From: a virus
Reading direction: 5' to 3' (one strand)
Length of the DNA: 64,000 nt
IMG/VR virus record: IMGVR_UViG_3300028557_000015
Span: 52,206-116,205 of that record
In this document: piece by piece, positions 44,156-50,353 of the stretch
Numbering within the stretch: the stretch's first letter is position 1
How the letters are laid out: every line of letters begins with the position of its first letter
Position numbers and translations under genes: made by a program
Notes under the pieces: generated by a model
Database searches by the model: none
What the model saw: only the letters and a program-made list of their open reading frames with translations
What the model was told of the DNA's origin: nothing

Positions 44156-45172
44156 ATGAGTAACCTTTTTAAAAAAGCCGCTGTGTTCACTGATATTCAT
44201 TTTGGATTGAAGTCAAACAGCCTACAACACAACCAAGACTGTTCCGATTTCGTAGATTGGTTCATTAAAAAAGCAAAGAGTGAAGGGTGTGAAACTTGTT
44301 TCTTCTTGGGCGATTATAATCATCATCGTGCAAGTATTAACATTCACACATTACAATTTGGATTACAAGCATTGGAGAAACTAAGTGCTAACTTTGATAC
44401 TGTATATTTTATACCAGGCAATCACGATCTTTATTATCGTGACCGTAGGGACATTCATAGTGTTGAGTGGGCTAAACATTTACCAAATGTTAAAATCATC
44501 AACAACTTCTTCCAAGAAGGAGATGTAGTTATTGCACCTTGGCTAGTACAAGATGATTACAAGAAATTACAAAAGATGAGTGGCAAATATATGTTTGGTC
44601 ATTTTGAGTTGCCCAGATTCTATATGAACGCAATGGTTGAGATGCCCGATCACGGTGAAATTAATGAAAATCATATGACTGGCTTTGAAAAAGTATTCAG
44701 TGGTCACTTTCATAAACGTCAAGCACGTAAGAACATTTGGTATATTGGTAATGCTTTCCCACATAACTATGCTGATGCAGGTGATGATGCACGTGGTATG
44801 ATGATATTAGAATGGGGCAATGAACCAGAGTTTTATACTTGGCCTAGACAACCTGTATTTCGTGTTCATAAATTAAGTAATATTTTAGAAAACCCTGAGG
44901 GATTGCTATTGATTGATAGTTATGTTAGAGTACATCTTGACATTGAAATCTCATATGAAGAAGCAAACTTCTTACGTGAGACATGGATACCAGAACATAA
45001 ACTAAGAGAGATGGCACTAATTCCTATGAAGGTAGAAACAAATGAGAATGGTCAAACGGCGGACGGACTTAAGTTTGAATCCGTAGACCAAATTATTATT
45101 GACCAAATTAACAGTATTGAATCAAATAATTTTGATAAGAAGATTCTTTTGGACATTTACAACAATCTATGA
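44156..45172 (+). CDS. 47: Recombination endonuclease subunit gp47-like (Mre11 family, 338 aa)
   Basis: Calcineurin-like phosphoesterase motifs are in order: FTDIHFG (DxH), LGDYNHHR (GDxxH), IPGNHD (GNHD) and GHFHKR (GHxH), which hold two Mn ions. With gp46 it forms the SbcCD/Mre11-Rad50-like nuclease that prepares DNA ends for recombination-dependent replication. I chose the ATG at 44156 (MSNLFKKAAVF) because the frame can be extended only by a TTG at 44120 within the preceding hairpin. There is no clear Shine-Dalgarno sequence, and TATAAT stands 6 bases upstream, so a leaderless start is possible. The stop overlaps the gp46 ATG by 4 bases. Confidence 0.9.
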   Translation: MSNLFKKAAVFTDIHFGLKSNSLQHNQDCSDFVDWFIKKAKSEGCETCFFLGDYNHHRASINIHTLQFGLQALEKLSANFDTVYFIPGNHDLYYRDRRDIHSVEWAKHLPNVKIINNFFQEGDVVIAPWLVQDDYKKLQKMSGKYMFGHFELPRFYMNAMVEMPDHGEINENHMTGFEKVFSGHFHKRQARKNIWYIGNAFPHNYADAGDDARGMMILEWGNEPEFYTWPRQPVFRVHKLSNILENPEGLLLIDSYVRVHLDIEISYEEANFLRETWIPEHKLREMALIPMKVETNENGQTADGLKFESVDQIIIDQINSIESNNFDKKILLDIYNNL

Positions 45173-47244
45173 TTACATTACAAGACATTACATTACGAAA
45201 TTTTTTATCTATCGGTGCAGTAACACAAGCAGTAGACTTTGACAAGAAAGACTTAACACTTATTCTAGGTGAGAATTTAGACTTAGGTGGTGACGGTGCT
45301 CGTAATGGCACAGGTAAAACTACATTGATTCAAGGATTATCCTATGCATTGTTTGGTACACCCATTAATAACATTCGTAAAGATAATTTAGTTAATCGTA
45401 CAAATGGTAAGGGTATGCTAGTCACTCTTACTTTTAATGTTAATGGAACAAACTATAAAATAGAGCGTGGTCGTAAGCCAAACATTCTGAAATTTTACGT
45501 GAATGATATCCAAGATAAAGCTACTGAGGATCAACAAGGTGAGAACAAAGAAACGCAGGCATCAATTGAAAAAGTTATCAATATGTCAGCCGACATGTTC
45601 CGCCACATTGTTGTATTGAATACATACAGCGAACCGTTCTTAGCATTAAAGAATAATGAGCAGAAAGATATCATTGAACAACTAATGGGTATCACGTTGC
45701 TATCTGAGAAGGCTGAAGTCATTAAAGAAATGATTCGTAAAAGCAAAGATGATATTCAACAGGAAGAATTTCGTGTTAAAGCCATTGAAGAAGCTAACAA
45801 ACGTGTCAAGGAACAAATTGACGCATTGAAGCGCAGACAAACATTGTGGTTGAAGAAACATGATGAAGATTTAACCAGTCTTGCACTACAGTACGATGAA
45901 CTAAGCAAGATTAACATTGAAGCAGAGTTACAAGCACATAAAGATTTGAACGTTTGGACTAAGCAAAAAGAGGCACAAGACACATACAATGCGTTAGTTG
46001 CTCGTTCAACTGCTTGGCAACAAAAACATGACACAGATGTTTCAATAGCACATAAGGCTTACTCACTTAAAAATGAGTATGACATTGAAGCTGAACTTAA
46101 AACGTGGGGTGATTTAAAAGATTGGCTACGTGATGAGGCTGAACAAAAATCAATAGCAACAATAATTGATACCCTAACCAAAAGTATCACAAAAGAAAAA
46201 AAATTAATAGATAAACTGGTTCGGGAAGTTAAAGAACTTGAGGATCATAAGTGTTATGCTTGTGGGCAAGACTTCCATGATAATAAGCATTTAGAAGTTA
46301 CATTAGAAAAGACTACAGTACTTGAGAATGCCCGTGCAGAGTTGGCTGAACTTGAAAGTCAAATGTCAATCAATCAGTCATTGGTTACTGATTTAGGGAC
46401 AAAGCCTACTCCATCATACAAAACAGAAGCAGAAGCTATTCGTCACAGTGGTGATGTGTCTAATCTGAAGAAAGTATGGGAAGATAAGAAACAAGAATCT
46501 AATCCTTTTAGTGAACAATTAAATGAGTTAACTCCTAAGGATTCCTTAGGACTTCAACCTGTCACTCACTACGATACAGAAGCAGAAGCAATCAAACATT
46601 CAAGTGAGGTTGCTAACATTCTTAATCAAATTGATAACAAGTCACAAGAAACTGATCCATACAGTGAACAAGTAGTTGAGATGGAAACACAAGCACTACA
46701 AGCTATTGACTTTGAAGCTATCAATAGATTAACAAGAACAATGGAACATCAAAAGTTCTTGTTAGATTTGTTAACTAGCAAAGATAGTTTTGTTCGTAAG
46801 AAGATTATTGATCAGAACTTGAGTTATCTAAACGCACGATTGACACATTACTTAGATAAGATTGGTCTACCACATCAGGTTATCTTTAAGAATGACTTGC
46901 AGGTTGAGATTACAGAGTTAGGTCGTGAACTTGACTTTGATAACTTAAGTCGTGGTGAACGCAATAGATTGATTCTTGGTTTATCGTTTGCTTTCCGTGA
47001 TGTATGGGAATCATTGTATAGCCCTATCAATACATTGTTCATTGACGAATTGATTGATTCAGGTCTTGACACGATGGGTGTTGAGAACAGTCTAGCAATT
47101 CTCAAAGATATGAGTCGTAGACGACAGAAAAGTATTTGGCTTGTTTCACATAGAGAAGAACTAGCAGGTCGTGTACCTAATGTATTGAAAGTTGTTAAAG
47201 AGAATGGCTTCACCAGTTATAACACAGCAGTAGATATAGAATAA
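45169..47244 (+). CDS. 46: Recombination endonuclease subunit gp46-like (Rad50/SbcC family, 691 aa)
   Basis: The Walker A motif GARNGTGKTT is at residues 43-52, the zinc-hook CYACGQ is near residue 361 between two long coiled-coil arms, the ABC signature LSRGERNR is near residue 592 and Walker B LFIDE near residue 623. This is the complete Rad50 architecture, of ordinary gp46 size but with an obvious zinc hook. It uses ATP to control the gp47 nuclease. The zinc-hook CxxC should dimerise the complex. The 4-base overlap with gp47 and the TAATG link with the following radical-SAM gene place all three in one operon. Confidence 0.93.
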   Translation: MITLQDITLRNFLSIGAVTQAVDFDKKDLTLILGENLDLGGDGARNGTGKTTLIQGLSYALFGTPINNIRKDNLVNRTNGKGMLVTLTFNVNGTNYKIERGRKPNILKFYVNDIQDKATEDQQGENKETQASIEKVINMSADMFRHIVVLNTYSEPFLALKNNEQKDIIEQLMGITLLSEKAEVIKEMIRKSKDDIQQEEFRVKAIEEANKRVKEQIDALKRRQTLWLKKHDEDLTSLALQYDELSKINIEAELQAHKDLNVWTKQKEAQDTYNALVARSTAWQQKHDTDVSIAHKAYSLKNEYDIEAELKTWGDLKDWLRDEAEQKSIATIIDTLTKSITKEKKLIDKLVREVKELEDHKCYACGQDFHDNKHLEVTLEKTTVLENARAELAELESQMSINQSLVTDLGTKPTPSYKTEAEAIRHSGDVSNLKKVWEDKKQESNPFSEQLNELTPKDSLGLQPVTHYDTEAEAIKHSSEVANILNQIDNKSQETDPYSEQVVEMETQALQAIDFEAINRLTRTMEHQKFLLDLLTSKDSFVRKKIIDQNLSYLNARLTHYLDKIGLPHQVIFKNDLQVEITELGRELDFDNLSRGERNRLILGLSFAFRDVWESLYSPINTLFIDELIDSGLDTMGVENSLAILKDMSRRRQKSIWLVSHREELAGRVPNVLKVVKENGFTSYNTAVDIE

Positions 47245-48125
47245 TGCCAGATATTTTTCGTTTTCAGAATGTAAAGATTGTACATTTAGAGCCTACTACT
47301 AATTGTAATGCGGCTTGTCCTCAATGCCTGCGTACTAGAACTGAATTTGAACCCAATGAATTAAGTTTAGAAGATGTAAAGTTATTGTTTACTCCAGATG
47401 TATTAATGCAATTAGAAAAAATATATATGTGCGGTAATTATGGTGACCCTGCAAGTGCCAGACAGACATTAGAGATGTATGAATATTTTAGGTCTGTTAA
47501 TACTAATTTAACTTTAGGAATGAATACCAATGGTGGGATAAGATTTCCTGATTGGTGGACTAGACTAGCAAAGGTAATGAATAAACCAAATGATTATGTT
47601 GTGTTCAGTATAGATGGTTTAGAAGATACTAACCATTTATATCGTAGAAATGTTCGTTGGTCTAAAGTAATGGATAATGCAAAAGCATTTATTGATGCTG
47701 GTGGTAAAGCACACTGGGACATGTTAGTGTTTGAACATAACAAACATCAGGTAGATGAAGCACATAAACTAGCAAAAGATATGGGATTCAATTGGTTCCG
47801 TGCTAAAGTTAGCAGACGATTTAATCGTTTCCCCGTAGATGGAATTTCACAACCAATTGAGTTTAATGATACAAAAGTACTTGAAGGACATATAGAATGT
47901 TCTGCTATGAAAGAGAATAGTATTTTCGTAGACGCTTCAGGAAAAGTATTTCCTTGTTGCTGGCAAGTTGAAGGTAATTATCAACCAAATATTGTACAAT
48001 GGTTTTATGACTTATCAGAAAATTGGAATAATAATCCTGATACAGTGTGTAAGAAATCTTGTTTAAAGAATAATACAGGTACTACATTTAGTAATCAATG
48101 GTATCGAGAAGTAGAAATAAAATAA
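47244..48125 (+). CDS. Radical SAM/SPASM-like protein (293 aa) linked to gp46-gp47
   Basis: The core motif CNAACPQC stands at residues about 21-28. MCGNYGDP occupies the place of the usual GGEP (an altered SAM-binding loop), and VFSIDGL is present. The C-terminal half has FPCCWQ and CKKSC, which fit a SPASM/twitch auxiliary cluster after the core. This order, core then auxiliary domain, differs from the four cassette members at the left. Its ATG overlaps the gp46 stop (TAATG). The substrate is unknown; the link with DNA-end processing genes may mean early expression rather than a shared function. Confidence 0.82.
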   Translation: MPDIFRFQNVKIVHLEPTTNCNAACPQCLRTRTEFEPNELSLEDVKLLFTPDVLMQLEKIYMCGNYGDPASARQTLEMYEYFRSVNTNLTLGMNTNGGIRFPDWWTRLAKVMNKPNDYVVFSIDGLEDTNHLYRRNVRWSKVMDNAKAFIDAGGKAHWDMLVFEHNKHQVDEAHKLAKDMGFNWFRAKVSRRFNRFPVDGISQPIEFNDTKVLEGHIECSAMKENSIFVDASGKVFPCCWQVEGNYQPNIVQWFYDLSENWNNNPDTVCKKSCLKNNTGTTFSNQWYREVEIK

Positions 48126-48141
48126 TTTATACAGTAATGTT

Positions 48142-48720
48142 ATGATAAGTAATAGTATGCCAAGTCCACAAAAAGCAAAAGGTTCAGGTTTTGAACGAGA
48201 AATTGCTAAATATCTTTCAGAGAAGTACAGTGAATCATTCATTCGTGCTCCCGGCTCAGGTGCTTATATTGGTGGAAAGAATCAATCAAGAACTCAAATA
48301 CTACATGAAGGTCAGATTAGAAGTTTTAAAGGGGATATAGTTCCTGGACAGACTTTTACTAAGATGAACGTAGAGTGTAAGTTCTATGCTGATTTTCCGT
48401 TTCATCTATTACTTTCAGGGGAATGCAAAGTAATAGATGGTTGGCTAGAACAACTCATGGATGTAGCTGATCCGGACGATTGTAACATTCTTTTTATGAA
48501 GTTCAATCGTAAAGGTCGTTATATTGCTGTACAAAGCAAACTAACATGGGTTACTGACAATTTCTTGTATTATACAAGTCCTAAATTAGGAGATTGGATA
48601 ATTATGGAATTTGACAGCTTCTTCTTAAACAACAGTACATTATTAAAAGCATATTCAGGCTCAACAGACACCACGTCAAATCAAACTGTTACAAAAAACA
48701 TCCTCACAATAGAAAATTAA
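48142..48720 (+). CDS. PD-(D/E)XK nuclease, Holliday-junction-resolvase-like (192 aa)
   Basis: The order KGSGFEREIAKYL, FIRAPGSGAY, KGDIVP and NVECKFY matches the Hjc/RecB-like PD-(D/E)XK fold: a Glu in the first helix, Asp in GDI, and Glu and Lys in ECK for metal and catalysis. It would cut branched or damaged DNA during recombination, fitting its place behind gp46-gp47. The ATG at 48142 is the longest choice; 48157 (MPSPQKAK) is an alternative, as Hjc-like proteins often begin with KAKGSxxER. The last about 30 residues are Ser/Thr-rich and not part of the fold. Confidence 0.72.
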   Translation: MISNSMPSPQKAKGSGFEREIAKYLSEKYSESFIRAPGSGAYIGGKNQSRTQILHEGQIRSFKGDIVPGQTFTKMNVECKFYADFPFHLLLSGECKVIDGWLEQLMDVADPDDCNILFMKFNRKGRYIAVQSKLTWVTDNFLYYTSPKLGDWIIMEFDSFFLNNSTLLKAYSGSTDTTSNQTVTKNILTIEN

Positions 48721-48730
48721 TTAAAATAAA

Positions 48731-49225
48731 AATGTGTCGTCCTGGTTGCAGGACCTCCTTGAGTTTGTACAGATTGTGCTGTGCTGACGGATCTGGAGTA
48801 AGCGTGTATAGCGATATATACGGAATACCGAGAAGGCAATCGACAAAGCGAACCTTCAACAAGTCTATGACAACTTTATTTCTGCGTCATAGAATGTGCG
48901 TTGCTGGATGAAACACAGAGTGTGCGTAAATTCAACTACAGTCCCATAAACTTTACAGAGCAACCGGTAGCATTTAATAGCATCAAATAGCTAATTAAGT
49001 GGGGAAGAAATAACAACGGATGACGGGCGTGCAAACAACCTTTACTATTGGTAGTGCTGAATAGCACTACCATGGCTTCAAAGCGGCAATATAGTCCTTA
49101 TTAGATTAACAGTAAAATAGAATAGATAACCGTAAAATATAAGAACGAACGAAGTGAGTTCTTAGATGAACGAAGTTCATCTTTACAAGAGATGACCCGA
49201 TGTGATAAATGAACAGTTACGGGTT
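48731..49225 (+). ncRNA. Candidate large structured RNA (about 0.5 kb), class undetermined
   Basis: No convincing reading frame exists on either strand from 48721 to 49228, the longest non-coding stretch in the window, and it looks richer in G+C than its surroundings. It can form at least seven strong stems: 48739-48744/48749-48754; 48803-48810/48815-48822 with a GCGA (GNRA) loop, extended by GUA/UAC beyond an AG/GAA internal loop; 48864-48871/48886-48893; 49049-49058/49063-49072 (10 bp); 49141-49146/49158-49163 enclosing a tandem GA/GA mismatch; 49164-49171/49175-49182 with a GAA loop; and 49195-49199/49220-49224. GNRA and GAA loops favour plus-strand transcription. Size and setting recall the large ornate phage RNAs (GOLLD, ROOL), but I cannot match a family from memory. 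Confidence 0.6.
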
Positions 49226-49228
49226 TGA

Positions 49229-49459
49229 TTAGAAGAATGGCATCTGTGATTTCTTAGTGACTTCCAGATTACTATCAATAATTTTCTTAATTTCATCTCT
49301 TTCATCAGAGGACATGTTTAATATATCTTCATATGTTACACCACCTCTCATGTACCAACTCATACTAAGAGCATTTTTCTTAATAGCGGCACACTCAAGT
49401 TCCATATCATCTATCAGCTTCTTTACACCCTCGTGGTCAAGGTGTAGAAGCTTTATCCG
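49229..49459 (-). CDS. Frameshift extension of gp26 (76 codons, -1 frame), tail-assembly-chaperone-like
   Basis: I translated this open frame directly: RIKLLHLDHEGVKKLIDDME, then LECAAIKKNALSMSWYMRGG and on to a C-terminus of KKSQMPFF. It has no ATG near its beginning; the first in-frame ATG is at codon 19. A stop lies just upstream in its own frame. It is reached exactly by a -1 slip at the heptamer in the last codons of gp26. The fusion would be 351 aa (275 + 76). The helical, charged sequence looks like real protein, not chance. Alternatively an internal ATG (MELECAAIKK) could give a 58-aa protein. It resembles the G/GT arrangement of other phage tail chaperones. Confidence 0.7.
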   Translation of the reverse strand, partial: RIKLLHLDHEGVKKLIDDMELECAAIKKNALSMSWYMRGGVTYEDILNMSSDERDEIKKIIDSNLEVTKKSQMPFF

Positions 49460-50283
49460 AAAAAATCAGATGTGTTCAGTGTAAATTGTTGACTATATTC
49501 ATTTTGGCAATGTATACATTTAATTTTTAATGGTTTAATTTCAGTCTGTGCCTTTAATTCAGCATTATAGTCTCTGATAGAAACATATGTATCTCTATCA
49601 CAATTCTTTAAAAAATCTAAAATATATTCACGTTCTTCTACATATGCGCTAGGAGTTCTTATATGAGTAATAGTCTGTGATAGTATTCTCATAGTTACAT
49701 CAGTAATAAATTTTAGTGCCTCTTGAGTTCTACTTGCACGTATTGCCTCATTTTCTTCTTTTTCTAATGTTAGAAAAATACGTTGTGCTTCAAGTTGAGT
49801 AGTTCCAGCTTCATTCATTTCTTTGTAAGTCAATGGTCTAAACTTAATAGATAAGTCATTTATAGTTAATTCTTTTTCATAATCGGCTGCTTTAAGCTGA
49901 CTTAGTATACCTACTAGATTTACAGCGTAGTCAGCTATTTCTTTACAACTTGGGCATTCAGATGAAATAGACATATCGTTTCCACCTGCCGCTGAACGAA
50001 TAGCAATCAACACAGCATCTAAGTCAATACTATTAATAGCCCAAGGATCTTTAATATCCGGTATACAACTTTTAATAATATCAGCCATAGCAGTACCGTT
50101 ATACAACGCATCCGGTGTTTTTGCACTAATCTCGTCAATTGCTGTCATGGGATATACAGGTAATTCACCAGACTCTGGAATAGTTACTACACCTGGTGGA
50201 TACAACTTACCACCGCTAGGTAGTTTCAAATAAATTGAAGGTCTACGGAAATATTGCTTTAATGGGTTGTTTTGGATAGTCAT
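49453..50283 (-). CDS. 26: Baseplate hub assembly protein gp26-like (276 aa)
   Basis: The start (PLKQYFRRPSIYLKLPSGGK, YPMTAIDEISAKTPDALYNG, IIKSCIPDIKDPWAINSIDL, AVLIAIRSAAGG) is characteristic of the T4 gp26-type baseplate hub protein family in marine phages. Cys110/Cys113 (CPSC) and Cys256/Cys259 (CIHC) can form a zinc ribbon joining the two ends of the protein. In T4, gp26 and gp51 act in hub assembly and lie near the tape-measure gene. Here the tape measure is the divergent neighbour. The gene ends SDFFG-stop through T TTT TTC, a -1 slippery heptamer, so a longer form is expected. Confidence 0.82.
   Translation of the reverse strand: MTIQNNPLKQYFRRPSIYLKLPSGGKLYPPGVVTIPESGELPVYPMTAIDEISAKTPDALYNGTAMADIIKSCIPDIKDPWAINSIDLDAVLIAIRSAAGGNDMSISSECPSCKEIADYAVNLVGILSQLKAADYEKELTINDLSIKFRPLTYKEMNEAGTTQLEAQRIFLTLEKEENEAIRASRTQEALKFITDVTMRILSQTITHIRTPSAYVEEREYILDFLKNCDRDTYVSIRDYNAELKAQTEIKPLKIKCIHCQNEYSQQFTLNTSDFFG
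49459..49465 (-). other. Putative -1 ribosomal frameshift heptamer (U UUU UUC)
   Basis: In gp26 frame the codons read GAT TTT TTC GGA TAA, so T TTT TTC forms an X XXY YYZ heptamer two codons before the stop. Slipping back one base gives CGG ATA AAG and enters the 76-codon open frame. The six-T run was counted twice. Confidence 0.65.
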
Positions 50284-50319
50284 TGTTGTCCTTGATATAA
50301 AATGGGTGTTTGCCTGATA

Positions 50320-50341
50320 CTAAATACTACATAATATTTAG
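50320..50341. promoter_or_regulatory. Divergent late promoters in an inverted repeat (CTAAATA ... TATTTAG)
   Basis: Plus-strand CTAAATA (50320-50326) is 27 bases before the tape-measure ATG, and minus-strand CTAAATA (50341-50335) is 51 bases before the gp26 ATG. The two arms form a perfect 7-base inverted repeat, a compact bidirectional late promoter. Confidence 0.6.
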
Positions 50342-50353
50342 TGGGTAAAAAAC

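Noticed and set aside
48721-49228. Group I intron, tmRNA or CRISPR explanation for the non-coding region
   Set aside because: It does not split a gene, has no recognisable tRNA-like ends or tag frame, and its hairpins differ from one another with no regular repeat-spacer spacing.
49257-49484. Plus-strand ORF of 75 codons
   Set aside because: Antisense to the gp26 frameshift extension, whose minus frame has a much more protein-like sequence and joins gp26 at a slippery heptamer.
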